Positions 44,050 through 56,589 are shown, numbered from the stretch's first letter. The stretch: DNA of 64,000 bases from Heligmosomoides polygyrus polygyrus (GCA_947396885.1 OX377206.1:10284778-10348777); one strand, 5' to 3'. Numbers and translations are program-made. Notes: generated by a model not told the origin, from the letters alone.

Positions 44050-46440
44050 CCTTTACGTGCAAGTTTAGCTTAAAATGGCGTTGAACCTAGGCCTTGAAGA
44101 CGTTATAACAACTAGAATTAGACTCAAAGAGCATGCTACTGCCGATATGACGTAACGCCGATCGGGTAAACGGGTTTCTGTACTTTTCATCCCATTCTTA
44201 CAAGGCACTGGCGGATTGTAGGAACAAGTGCGGGAGCAAGGAGTCGGCTATTATACGGTTCTCTGCCATACCTTTGTCCTTAGTATCGACATCACTGAAC
44301 CGTCTGGAGATGATGCCGATTTTACGCGCGCTGGTGGTGGTGGGGAAGGAGAGGGTCTTAATGCCTTCATGCCGCAAAACAAGTTACCCGATCTTAAGGA
44401 AGGAAAAAGGAAGAAACTTGCACTTAGCCTAGATGCGCGTATGGTTTGAATTTTTTTTCGACCGTTTGACTGTTCAGGCTCAATTTGTATTGGATTCAGA
44501 TGTGGTTCTCGAAGTACTAACGTAATTATTTGCCAGCGAGTTATTAGTCGTTAGCGGAGAACTAAAATAATGTATTCCATGCTTTAACGTTCTCCACATT
44601 CTCTGCGCTCTCTTCCCTCTCGTCGCCACGCCCCCTACTGCGCGTATAAGTAGTGCCGCTGCGCAGACAGCTGCGGTCACATTGAAGTCACAGACACCCG
44701 ACTGGGCGTTGAATGAGGCCAAGATGGAAGGATGGTAGGGAGACCCCCAACTACCTTGGCGTTGCCGTGATCCTTCTAAAAGAGGCCCAGTAACCGACTT
44801 GGGATAAGGAGGTGCGGCACACGTCGTGTCTCGCACATGCGTCCTTGCATCATCACTGGCCTAAGGAAATCCAGATTTGAACGGAACAGAATCATCCTAC
44901 ACTTCAGTGCGTTCATTACAGGTCTTCTCCCCAGACCGTCCGGTGTCGTCGTTGGTTTTTCTGCTCAGTACTTCTGTTCCTCAGGTTAATTCGCAGCCTT
45001 TCTCATTCCCAAAAGCACTATTTAACACGTCGTTGACGTTGACACTCTTCAGAGTTCGTTTGCTAACACGTCTTCCGAATCGAGGCGTTCGTTGCACGAC
45101 ATCGATCACACGTCTTTTGAATTCGGACGCCCGGTCCTCCTTACTCCTTCCTTCTTACTGGATCTCCTTGCTAGTCAGTCCCTGCTGATCCACCTTATTG
45201 TTAACCCTACAGGTCTCCCTTATTGCCTTCCCAGTGTCACCCTTTTGGTTCATCTCCTGGCCCACTTTCTGGTTATCCCTATCCCCCCCCCCCCTCTCCC
45301 CCCTTAGTGGTCCCTTCTTGCTGATTCCCCTTCTTGGTCCCTTTTTGCTGATTTCCCCGTTGTGATACCATTTTCAGGTCCCTCATTTCTGGTCGCTCTC
45401 CTGGCCTCCTCTAGAAGTCACCTTTACTGCCCTCCCTCTTAAGACCTTTTCACACTCAGCATAGTACAGCGGCATCGATTTGGTGCCAATCGATGCCACT
45501 GCCCTATGCTTAAGCATTGGTCGCCGCCACTGCTGCCGAGTGTGCTAGGGCCTTTAATGGTCCTCCCACGCTCATGGCACAGGTTTGCGACACGTCTTCT
45601 GAATTGGGACGCTCAAAAACTGCCAATCAGTGTGTAAAGCAGGAAGAGCTGCAGCAAAATCCCGCGCTGAATGGCAACCTTCGCCCGCGCGGAAAACGCT
45701 TCACCGTCTCCCTCGCGGGCAAGGTTTGCTATTCAACGTGGCATGCAAAGAGGGTGGTTTGCCCTTCTTTCGTTGGCGTGACTTGATGCCCGTTCTTTCC
45801 AAGTGTAGGAAAGAGGTGCGCTTGTGTCTGAAAAGCGGAGGCTTTCCGAAGTGGATGTGTAGCGAATGAGGGTACCGATTTTTCTTCCTGAAATTGCTTA
45901 ATGAGCTAAGCCTAGTTCAAGACTTCGACTGAATCTTTACCCCATAATCGTGTCTTGGTGACGATTAGTTCCGTGCTCAGGAGCACTGCTACTAGGCTTT
46001 GATGTTGCGCCCTGTTCACTTCCAGTAGGTGCATTGCAATGTTTTTCTATGTAATAGGTGATGTGCATTGTACTTGCATGGGTTTATGCTGCACTGAGTT
46101 GCAGGCCTTTATTCGACGCTGGCGGATGTTTTCAATGAACAGAGGACCAGTAACCCAAAATTTGCAATCCAACTTCTGAAAGCGTGACCTGAAGTCACTG
46201 CTTGAAGATCATGTGCCGTCTGTGCTACGTACTGTTCAACAATCATCAAATTGCACTAGCATCCAACTCCGCCATTCTCCATTTGATCTCGTCTTGTGAC
46301 GAAGGCTGTCCTTGCTCGAGAAACTCGAGAAACGTAATTTCCTTCATTCAGAATTTTTCGAAGGTGTGCATCTATTTCCTTGAGCTCCCTCGAAATCCTG
46401 AGCTTACGGCTACGATCCAGCGTGTGTGAGCAAAACGCAT
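44050..46440 (+). repeat. Repeat block R, copy 2
   Basis: It begins with GTGCAAGTTTAGCTTAAAATG as copy 3 does. It keeps the open segment with EPSGDDADFTRAGGGG (44228-44449), the promoter-like GC box and TATA near 44630-44655, the pyrimidine-rich zone and the GGTGCCAATCGATGCC palindrome. The 3' coding-like part is damaged here by a stop in the segment aligned to ALEQRVRAK of copy 3. It leads directly into the 3' end of L1. Confidence 0.8.
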
Positions 46441-46646
46441 ACCACTACCGCTTCACTTTTGACGATTTGACAGAAGCGCAGCTTCTCCGATCCTTAACCA
46501 TCGGACATCCCTAGGCTTTACTTTGGTTCCAGGGCTTGGCGATAAGCGTAAGATAGCCATAGGTGATAACAAGCGATTGAACTGTTGAAGCAGCATTCTC
46601 TTCTATCATTTAAAGAGTCTCAAGAACATGCCGTTAAAATACAATA

Positions 46647-46652
46647 TTTATT
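46647..46652 (-). terminator. Poly(A) signal of L1
   Basis: AATAAA on the minus strand about 130 nt beyond the TAA stop of L1. The same context is at 59040-59045 behind L2. Confidence 0.6.
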
Positions 46653-46781
46653 AGAATATAAATACAATAATTTAGTACATTATGTACAAACACGTCGCTC
46701 TCCTTCGCGGAGAAATCGCAGATGAAAAATAGGGCTCAAAGCTCGGCCTTCTGTAGTAGCCATTGCTTGATGACGAAGTCA

Positions 46782-49700
46782 TTAAGCAAGCAATGTTATT
46801 AGCTCATCGGTTTGGAATAGATACTTGTAGACGTCGACGTCATCTTCCAGTGTTGAGTTCGACGCCGACTCTTCTGCGTCCGACGCATTAGATCCTGAGT
46901 TTAACATCTCTATGGCAGCATAACAATGTAATGATTCAAACCACTTGCAGAGCACTTACCTATATCAACGAAGTAAAGCTCGTCGTCGATAGCAGGGATT
47001 TCTGGTTTCGCTGCTTTGAATTTGGACGATTCGTCTTGTCGGCACGACCCCTGGAATCAACGAGTTGCCTACAGTTTCGAACAACGATTCTTTGCTTTAG
47101 CATTGAACTGAAGTAATTCAGTAGGGTTGTAAGCTCTCATAGGGATATGTTGCTGCGATCAAAACTCTAGCGCCAGGAGGGACTTGAACCAGCACCTCCT
47201 GCTGACCGGGAATGCGTTACACCACTGCACAACTGCCGCTCTCTGATCAAACGCACCATTATATACCTCATCACCAGTCACTTGAGGATTAAAGAAAACG
47301 AATTAAATGAATTCTGAAGAGTTGTTGGGTCAATATAGGGACAAATTCCCTAAAAGAGTCGGCTGTCATTCGTGAACGACACACTCATTTCTACAAAAGT
47401 GACTTGTGATCAACTGAGGCGAACAAGACGGTGCCGGAAATCATAGAAATTGGTCGGATTGTAGGAGAAAGACACGTTCTTGATTCCAGAAATACGTTCT
47501 TCTTCCAAAAATTCAATACACCAACTTACCGTATCGTCTTTGTTCTCGAAGTCCATGTTTAGCGTAAAGCCGATCATACATTGACAAGTGATGGTTTTCT
47601 CGCTGCAGTAGCTATTGTCGACAATGCACCTGAAGTTTCATTCTGGCATTCACATCTGACTTCAGGGTAATTCCATCTGCTCTCTAGCAGTTTTCGTGGC
47701 AGTATCTAGAAAAGCGAACAAACGCGTTCAATGTTCAGCCTATTGATACTTGCGCCAAATCTCTATCAATCAATAAAGTTAACAGAATGAAGGACGGTGT
47801 AAGCCAATTCTTTTTGAGGCGCGTGGCGCATTCTACGTCTAAGTGACGACGTTGAATGCGTATTTGGTCATACAGTGACCTACGGTGGCCAGTCTATGAA
47901 CAAGTCAAGGGTTATCCTTCCCAAACATGTATGGTACCGCTGACCCCGGAGGTATGGAGGGCTTGGGTGGCCTGAGCAGGAAATCCGAACCAAGAATTTG
48001 GCATCGGGTGCACGCGTCAGCAGGCACCTCTTTTGATTGCGCTATACGCGCTGGTCAATCAATCGATATTCACAAGTAAATTACCTCTTCTCCTCAATGA
48101 GTGTCTCTAAACAGTATCCACCGATTGTTCCGTTTTTACGTTCATCAACAGAATCCATGAAAATAACCGTTGTCGGATCGTAGCATCTAAAAACAAAACC
48201 GCATCAGAATTGCTCACTGACCAAAGCGCTTCACTGACCTTCCAGCAATGTTTGCGAATCCTTCCGGACACCCTGACACGCATTTTCCACCGTGCACGAG
48301 GGGCTTCGCCACGGGACACACACAGTAGCCGCTGTCACACGTGGCATTCGGTTCCCTGGCCGAGCACTGCTCGTCCGAGAGACATCCCTTCTGTCCAGCG
48401 AACAGTACTGAAACACAAAGATTTCGCGCTTAGATTCACCTCGCCGATAGATGTCCGTCAAGCTTGCCTTTGAGACATTTCCCGTCAATGAGGAAGAATC
48501 CAGGAGGACACTCAATTGGTATAGCGACAGTCGGCGCCTCGGTGGACGACGACTGAGTAGACACTGATGACAACTGTTGTTCTGGGCGCTTCAGCGCTGT
48601 CAGAATCGACGAAGACGAACAGCATTGGAAGCGCTTCTCCTGGAAGCGAACGGTGCACAATGTGTACGCCTCTACCAACGAGAGCTGGACTTCTGTAAGA
48701 GACTTTGGGGGATACAATTTAGCGAAGGGATACTGAAAAAAGCTGCCAGCACTGGAACATGGAAGTGTTATAGTTGAGTACTTTTAGTTTTATCTGATTC
48801 TTTTCTAGGACTTATTGGACTTTTATAACAACGTGGCTGCTGTATGTAGTTCAGTGACTGCGTGTTATGCCACCACCGCCTATATCAATTTGCATTGTGC
48901 GTCGATATCGATGCTTTACGCGGGCAAATCGATATCGATTGATCTTATAGTGCAGGATTGAGTAGTCCAAGTGTAAATAATGTCTATGGAACACTACGTA
49001 GGAGTACTACTCGAAACGAAACGTCGTGAGGTGACCAGAAGTCTGAACACCTAAACGTTTTTTGAGCTTGTAGAATATTTTTTACCGTTAAGCTTTACAA
49101 ATTTAATGGATGCTACTCAGATTAGATTTGTTTGTCAATCGGTTGCAGTGACTTTCTTTATTCCAACAAGGCTAACTAAGTTTTCTTTTCTTCTCAGATT
49201 GTTTCGTGTAAGTGATACTTTTGTCTGATGATCGTCTCCGACATATCCCTTGCTACCATTTGTCGACCATAGTTGGACGCCGTAGTACAGAAACGCCAAT
49301 TTCTCGGCTTTGCCTCCAAAAACCTCTGAATCCTAGCGACTTCCTATTCGAGTGGGTCAGTGTAGTTGGGCGCAATGACACGGGACGCTGTGTTAGGCTA
49401 TCTCGCTCCCCTATCTGAGAGAGCGTTTAGTACAATGAAGAGGGAAACCCATAGGGCAATTTTTGAGACTCTTGCGTTAATCCGGGTAGCAGTTTTGGAC
49501 TAAACAACATCCCAGCTTGCAGATTGACGTGACCAGGATAGTGGCGCGGTATAGCACCCAGCTAGATCACTCCCACTCAACTGGGAAAGTGCCGAGGACC
49601 CTTCCATGAGACTGCAATGCGGATTTGAAGTCCGAAAACAAAGCGCGTTCAAGAAGGCGTGAGTCCGCCTGAGTTTAGTGGCAGATGCAATAATGCTAAT

Positions 49701-52700
49701 GGATGGTAAACGAAGCGCTAGAAGCTCTTCACAAGCGTTATGTATGTGAGGTAAGTCGAAGTGAGAACAGGTATGGCCCACCTTTTCCGCGAATACACAC
49801 CAGAATCCGTTGGGACATGACTGGTCGTTGCATGTGACGACGCTACGATCTGCACATACCAGCGGCTTCGAACCAAGTGGACAGCCGGTTAGCGCCTGAT
49901 GGTCAGTGTTTGCCCACTGATTGCCGAAACTCTGTCCAAGACCGAACTGATTAGTCGCCCCATTGGCACCAGCGTTGAAATTCTGTCCCGTTAGCTGGCC
50001 GAGCACCCGGTCGATGACCTGCGAGGTGACATCTGGCGCACCAACATTCATCGGCATCCTGTCGTTCGCTTGGCCGTTCGTGAAGCCGTTTAGGGTCTGA
50101 TATGGGTAGCCGAATCCATTATTGTTGTAGTTGAAGTTGCCACCGTTTCTGTTCATCTGCAGATTGGTAGCCAAGGAAGGAGGCAGAATCTGAAGAGACC
50201 AGGCAACATTCGTTGGAAGTAATACAGGTGATAGACTCGACTCACCTTTTCCGGGCCCACTCCTGGAATAGGATCGGGAATCGCCACCGAACCCATACCC
50301 GGCGCGATCGGTCCGCCGGGGTATGTCTGGGACATACCGGCATAGGGGTTTGATGGAGGAAGTGTCGGTATAGTGGGGAGCTCATAGCCTGTAAGCGAGT
50401 AGATACGAAGTCAGGCGCGAGAATTGCGCAGTACCACACGAGTATGACTCCACAGTATTCGTCAAACTGGAAAAATTCATCCAATCCGGCAAAATAAGAA
50501 GGGAGTAATTCTACCAACTCAACTTCAACAAGAGTCGGCACGTTGGAAATCTAGCCACTTTTGAGTAGATAGGCTCGAAGAACGAATAAATCACGACCTC
50601 GTCGTCAAAGCTCGGAAAAGACGTACCCATTTTCCGCATTGGTGATGCTGCCAGTGTCGGGTCGAGAATGTTAGGGAAGGTGGTATCAATTGGAGCACAG
50701 CAGAAGGAGTTCTAAATGTTCATCCGGTAGGTGGAAGTGACCTACTTTTCAATGAAGGAAGGAAGAGCCTTACCTGTCGCATTGCTGAATAAATGCAGAT
50801 ATACGGAGCCGTCGTCGGACAGGGATTCATCTGCATGTGGCACGTCGGAGGGAAGCCTTCGAAACAAAAGGGATTTGATTCGGTGGACAGTAGCCTAGAA
50901 CATGGACTTTTCTTCAGCAAAAAATTACGGAACGTTCACATATTGAACTATTTGGAAGTCAAACATGGTCATTTTTCACGAAAGAAATTTTTTCCGGTGG
51001 AGAGCAGAATCGAAAGGTATGAGCACAGGGTCTAGAAGTCTACCCTTCTTTGGATGTATAATTCTATCGAGAATGTTTTGCACGATTTTGCTAAGCCTAG
51101 AGAGGCTTTTGTGGAGTTTATAAGCTATTAGAAGAATGTTTAGTTTTCGTCGCTGCCCGGGAAGCAGAAGGTCTGGGTTTGAGCACCGCTTGGCGCAAGT
51201 TTTCATCAGAACTAAACATTTTTCTAGCAGCCGATAGAGCATATTCAGGGTATGATCTTAAGATAGTCTGATTTTCGGCACAACATGTACATTTTTGAAT
51301 TCTCAGATTTTACAGCATGTTCAGACTAGCTTGATGAACAAAATATGGAATGGAATGCTACCACGGCTTGAGGTCGAAAATATCCAATTCTGTCAATCAA
51401 AGTCCGCAGTAAACTTAACATTAAAACAATACCTTTGAAAGTTTCACTTAGATCTCCTTGTGTGCAGCAGATGTATTGCCCAGGGTAGTCGGATTCCAAA
51501 CATTGATAGCCAACAGGACACGACTCTCGCAGCGGTGAACAGAATTGAGGTTGATTGAACGCTGAAATGTCTACTTTTTCCGAAAACGCTTGACAACCTG
51601 GAGCCGCGACGCAACCGTTCGCGCTCACAAGCTATTCATAGTTTGAGAGCGAGCAGCGTTGCGGGCGACATTTAAGCGCGTAATGCACCGTGGCCAAAAA
51701 GAAGGCTCCCGAAATTCTAGTTATAATAGTCAAGGTATCTGCACCTTTGAGCTGCTTTTTTAGTTTCTAGTAGAAGAACGGGTATTCTACTAAAACTTAA
51801 AAAGATGACATTTAAAATGAAAATTTGGCCGATTACGGTAGGTTACGGTTTGTACGGGTGACTATGTAATATCAAGCTCGCCGATTTCGCCCAAGTTTTG
51901 GCTATAGGAATGCTGATCACGATTCTAACATCGGTTTTTCGTATTACGCTGGAGTACACTGGGTTACGATAGGTGAGGACTACGGTCATGGTGACCTGGG
52001 CAGCCTTAGGGCCCGTTTATACCTCAACGCCGAGCGACGCCACGTGTTGTGACCACATTGATCGGGCGACGCGATCGATCAATATGGCCACTATACATGG
52101 CGTCGCGTCGCTCGGCGTCGAAATATAAACGGGGCCTTAGTCACCCGTACCAACCGTGACCAATGTAATCGGTCGGAATTTTAAAAACAGACGTCAGATT
52201 CGTGATCAGCACCCGAATAACTCTTCGTTCCTTGAGAGTTTTTTCGAGCTCTCGAGTGGTGAAAACAATAGTGTCAATTCTTCTAGCCTCAGAAGACCTT
52301 TTTCATGATAAGTTGTGTAAACTTTTTGCTCAGAAGCCGTTCATCCGTCGCTTGATAAAGCAAGGACTTGTATGAATAGCTTCTAAGGCTATAAATTCAG
52401 TGATATCCCCCACGATTACGATCAAAAAATTGTACACCGATACATTCAAACTCCCTACAATTAGACGATGAAAAGGTCAATTATAAAGTGGCAAATAACT
52501 ACTTAGTTGAGCTTTAGTATAACAGCGAAATAACAGCTCTTGAAGCTGCCTAAGAAAAGTGGCCAATTTAATTTGAAAAGTATCCAATTTCAAGCGAATC
52601 TGGTACGAATCTAGTTAGCTATAGCACAGTCCCTCGCGTCGATTCTAGACTATACCCGGACCCGTTAACAACAAGCGCTACATGCTGGTTCACGTGGTAA

Positions 52701-53132
52701 AACGGTCTTTTGTGCTGCGTTACTCAGAAGCAGTAAAGCGCAGTGCTGCTCGAAAACACCCGTATTCTAGACGAAACGTCGCAGCTCACCTGGATCGACG
52801 AAAGCGGATCCACCCAAGCACCTGGGTAGCTGCATGTGCGGCTGTGTCATGAAGTTTGCGCCTGTCGAACAACAAAGATGGTACTGCGGATTCATTGACG
52901 CGACGCAGTGGTATCCATTGGGACATCTGAAGACCGCCTATACGATGAATGACCCAGAAAACGGAATGATAGTAGGATCTCAACTGAAAGGCAAAAAATG
53001 CCTTACTTAGTGCTGCCGACAGGGCAAGCCAGCGGGCGACCACCATACTCGAACGTTTTCGAACCAGCTGGGCAACGGATTGAATCTGAGTCACCACAGC
53101 AGACGGCTTGGCCAGTTGACGAGAACTCACAC
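46782..53132 (-). CDS. L1: cysteine-rich protein with lustrin-type and EB-like modules, probably secreted; one damaged exon
   Basis: Phase-consistent exons: 53132-53007, 52926-52790, 51597-51434 (or starting 51561), 50856-50774, 50711-50627, 50388-50246, 50189-49782, 48639-48468, 48407-48239, 48186-48085, 47705-47530, 47050-46960, 46909-46782 (TAA stop). Modules in order: lustrin-type repeats (SSTGQAVCCGDSDSIRCPAG; CPNGYHCVASMNPQYHLCC; SCPVGYQCLESDY with YICC), a Pro/Gly linker (PPSNPYAGMSQTYPGG), an Asn/Gly-rich segment (GGNFNYNNNGFGYPYQ), a further lustrin unit (CPNGFWCVFAEK spliced to FQCCSS), an EB-like module (GQKGCLSD, CDSGYCVCPVAK, CVSGCPEGF), then an acidic tail (SNSTLEDDVDVYKYLFQTDE). 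Such modules occur in extracellular matrix or cuticle proteins. Exon 47705-47530 has an in-frame TAG and lacks 2 nt compared with L2, so the tail may not be made. The first exon and signal peptide were not found. Confidence 0.72.
47150..47256 (-). repeat. tRNA-like element with inverted ends, copy 2
   Basis: The minus strand gives GCGGCAGTTGTGCAGTGG ... GGTTCAAGTCCCTCCTGGCGC, a tRNA-like body with T arm, flanked by TGCGTTTGATCA and TTTTGATCGCAGC. It lies in the intron of L1 between exons 47530 and 47050. The same insertion is in L2. Confidence 0.6.
48408..48467 (-). other. Likely GC-AG intron in L1
   Basis: The 60 nt intron would begin GCAAGC after TCTCAAAG and end in TTTCAG. This joins IDGKCLK to VLFAGQKGC in phase 1 and keeps the EB-like module intact. 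The GT site 22 nt further on (GCGAG|GTGAAT) gives the wrong phase. L2 keeps the same GCAAGC at 60865. Confidence 0.55.
51830..52220. repeat. Repeat module with GTGATCAGCACCCC, interrupted by a MITE
   Basis: The units GTTACGGT...GTACGGGTGAC, CACCGACTTCGCCCAAA (or its variants) and GTCAGATTCGTGATCAGCAC also occur at 54385-55050 and in part at 40480. The unit here is split by the MITE at 52008-52141. It lies in the intron of L1 between exons 52790 and 51597. Confidence 0.55.
52008..52141. mobile_element. Foldback MITE
   Basis: TTAGGGCCCGTTTATACCTC at the left and AATATAAACGGGGCCTTA at the right, arms CGCCGAGCGACGCCA, core TTGATCGGGCGACGCGATCG. A TTA on both sides fits a 3-bp target duplication. 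Confidence 0.7.
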
Positions 53133-54200
53133 CTGAATGCGGTTATAACTATCTGCACTTACATATACATATACATACACAACAGTGCGGTGAGGTCACT
53201 CTGTTCTCCACTTATTCAAGAAGATCGAGGTGACAAATTCTTCCTAATTTCCACTTTCGTGTTTCGTATATCGGTTTCGGGAGACTTTGAGGCTGTACTG
53301 TTCTGCCTTCTTTCTTCCGTCTTCCGCTTTTTCAGCAAAAACCAAACAACCCCGGAGCGGTGAAGACGATATAGTCACTTCCGCCAGCAGGCTGAACAAG
53401 AGCGATTCGGCAACTGTATAGTCACATTTTCAGTCAAGAATCATAGTTGATCAAGTCACAGAAGTGAGAGAACACCGGGAATTGGCGTCCGCATCAGAGA
53501 TGAGCGGATAATGACATTTTGAGACCCGGATAACAGATAACGGATAAATTTGCTCGAAAATGACCGGATAACGGAAAAGCGGATAACGAACAAACAACAA
53601 CAATTACATCTCGTTTTAAATCGCTCTTATTTCAACGGCACATCAGAAGTTTAAACACCGCTAATTTATAGGCCATTGCTAGACATTTTAATAGAGTTTT
53701 CTGAACGCAGTGCAGTCGCCGCATTAGCCACGACATGGGATTTTCCGCCCATCAGAAGGAAGACCAGCAAGCAGCAACGTATGCGCATTTCGCCTCTATC
53801 CAGAGTATTGCCTGTGTTGTCTTATTTATCAGCCGCCTAGTTTTTTTTCTCAGTTTAAGCTGCTGAAAAATGAAATGGTCTTTGGAAGAGCAACTCTCCC
53901 AATGTCTCTTGCCTTTCCGTGCTATGAAGAAGACGAGAGACTTCCGAACGCACATAACAATCTTGATTTTACACCATGATAAGAACCGTTATTGTTGTTG
54001 CTGCTCGATAACATCCCAAGAACCAAAGTACTTGAACGTGGAATTATCCGGAATGGATACAATACCCCTAACTTTCTACTGGGTAGTAATTGCGAGCAAT
54101 GCGTATGCCATACACACATTCAACGACAGACATCCAGAAGGGTAAGAATATCCGACGTGTTCCTAAAAGGGTGTGATGAGACCGCGGTCCTGGAACACTA
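53133..54200. other. Unannotated region upstream of the L1 exons found
   Basis: A degenerate GGATAACGG-motif repeat lies at about 53510-53600. No exon that would supply a start or signal peptide for L1 was recognised. Open frames at 53750-54200 on both strands overlap each other and are not convincing. Confidence 0.35.
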
Positions 54201-54204
54201 AAAT

Positions 54205-55510
54205 AAACACGGTTTCTGAGCACAGAACTAACCAGGGAAGGGTCTCAGGCGTAGGTCTGAATGGGGAAATGGATAGTACTGCGTGAATCTCCACCACTCA
54301 TATAGCAGAAAAATATGTTTCGTTTTTGCTGAATCCTTGAACCCAAAGAACTACGGGTCCTCGAAATTGGGGGTACAGTATTGCACCGTCACCCGTACCC
54401 ACCATAACCTACGGTAATCGACCGAAATTTGAAAAACGAATGTCAGATTCGTGATCAGCACCCCAAATAACCCCCTGGGCGAGGTTTGGGGAAGATTTTT
54501 TTCAAGCTCTCCTCAACCTCTGGAGTCGTGCGTGAAAGCAGTGTCGTGAAGGTCGTGCCTTATGGCAGTCTAAATCAGCTTACTTCCTACACATCTCCTA
54601 CACATTTATTTCACTCTAAATTGTCAAATAAAGGTTTCTGTGAGCTGTGCTTCACTCACTTTTCTCAGCTTCTGATCTATACAATGTTTTGTGTTTTTCA
54701 GCGAATGTTGAATGACCTTACGGGCAGGTACGGGTTACAACAGGTACGGGTGACTGGAGATGTCGAGCTCGTAATCACCGACTTCGCCCAAACCCTGCCC
54801 ATGGAGGTTATTTGGGGTGCTGATCACGAATCTGACATCCGTTTTTCAATTTTTGGCCGACTACGGTGGGTTACGGTAGGTACGGGTGACTAGGGCCGTC
54901 GAAGTCATTATCACCGACTTCGCCCAAACTTCTGGCAGGGGGATGGGGGGGGGGGGGGTTATTTGGGATGGTGACCACGAATCTGACATCCCTTTTCCGT
55001 ATTACGCTGTAGTATGTTTAATTACAGTAGATAAATGTAATTAATCGTAAGGCCATGGCCACCGTCTTTGCCCAAACTTGAGCACGAATCTGATCACTAT
55101 CTGACAATTGAGTATGTTAAAGTGAGTGTTAGAGTGGAATAAATATGTAGAAGATGTGTAGGAAGCAAATTGGTAAAGAATGCGGCAATCATGAAAAAAT
55201 GCAAAAACACTGCATAGCACGGGAGTCGAACATCTGACCTAGCATCTGTGAAGTAGCCACGCACCCAGCTGAGCCACCGCTGTGCCCTTCGTCACGTCCC
55301 ATACAACAGCGCGCGCACGCATGCACGTGGGCACGTGCTGACGGTGCGCTACTGTACCCCCTCCTCCTTCGAGGGCCCGTAGCTCTTTTGGTTCAAGGAC
55401 TCAGCAAAAACGAAACATGTTTTTCTACTATATCAAGGGTGGAGATTCTCGCAGTACTATCCACTTTCCCCGTTCAGACCTACGCCTGAGACCCTTCCCC
55501 GGTAAGCAAG
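54205..55510. mobile_element. Foldback element with about 165 bp inverted arms, relative of 8785-10440
   Basis: The left arm 54205-54375 (GGGAAGGGTCTCAGGCG, AGGTCTGAATGGGGAA, GTTTCGTTTTTGCTGA, TCCTTGAACCCAAAGA) is inverted at 55340-55505. Between the arms are two or more units of the GTGATCAGCACCCC module and a tRNA-like piece. The terminal wording resembles that of the 8785-10440 element. Confidence 0.65.
55213..55292 (-). repeat. tRNA-like sequence inside the foldback element
   Basis: The minus strand reads GTGGCTCAGCTGGGTGCG (A-box-like), then AGATGTTCGACTCCCGTGC (B-box-like), with roughly tRNA spacing. The anticodon arm does not pair well. Probably a SINE head or tRNA pseudogene. Confidence 0.45.
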
Positions 55511-56189
55511 GAAAGGATCTCCGGGGTGTGGCTGATCTTACTTACCCGTCCTAACATACCTTCCCGGTGTACAGCGGGCATCAGCCGCTTAGTACCCGGC
55601 TTCTCGATGTTATTTTCATCGAAGGTGAGAACTAGTACACATGTCAAATTGTTTGAAAGACTTGTCTGACCTGCTGATAGCAAATAAAACGGCATGAACG
55701 GCATATCGTTAATTGTCGAATGGAGTCGAGGAAAAATGCTTGCAAATGCTTGTTTATTCCCAGCTACACCTCATTTAACTAGATCATATATGCCCTTATC
55801 TAACTAACAAACAGAACTTTGCCTGATGCCATGCGACGTATAGCTATGATTTGTTTAACTCGGTACCACTATGGATCTCACTTGGTCATTGTTGCAAGAT
55901 GATTCCCAAAACCCGAAGAAACAAAGGAGAACAATAAATAGGCGAGCGAACGGGTATATATAATGTGACATAACAGCGTTTTGATTGGCTTCTACTAACG
56001 AATCCAGTATCCAATTGATAGTATACTCTCACATCCTTCGTCATTCCTCGGCCTCCCTTCACCCGGACTGGAAAACAGCTGATAATTTCTCCGTGATTTG
56101 CAACGCTTCCTCTGTGCCTGTGTGCGAAACAGTTTCTGTACGGCTAGGAAGTTTCCCCATTTCCCAATATGCATCGCAGGAGAGAGCAC

Positions 56190-56550
56190 CCGCTCCCGCC
56201 GGGTAATTTCTACTTAGGGGAAGAGCGCGGGGGCCTCGCCTGCCGGGGATGGGTATGCGTACGGCACCAGGGGGGTTGGGACCCCCTACCATCTTTCCAT
56301 CTCGGCAGCCTTAGCACCCAAATGACATAGTGGACGACCGACCGCTGCCTGTGCAGCGGCGCTATTTATACGCTCCGTAGGGGGGCGTGGCGACAAGAGG
56401 GAAGAGAGTACAGAGAATGTGGGAGTCGGGAATATGAAATACATTATTTTAGCTCAATGCTAACGACTAATAACTCGTTTGTAATTAATTACGTTAGTAC
56501 TTCGAGAAACACGTCTGAATCGAATACAAATTGAGCTCGATCCGCTAAAT
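56190..56550 (-). repeat. Inverted partial copy of block R
   Basis: It runs opposite to 57000-57270: CTCGAAGTACTAACG, AGTTATTAGTCGTTAGC, CCACATTCTC, CGTCGCCACGCCCCCTACGG and TATAAATAG can be read on the minus strand, followed by the AAGATGGTAGGG region. Together with block R copy 3 this makes two divergent promoter-like units about 450 bp apart. Confidence 0.65.
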
Positions 56551-56589
56551 ATTCGGAAAAAAATCCAGTCCAAACGCGCACCTAGGTTA

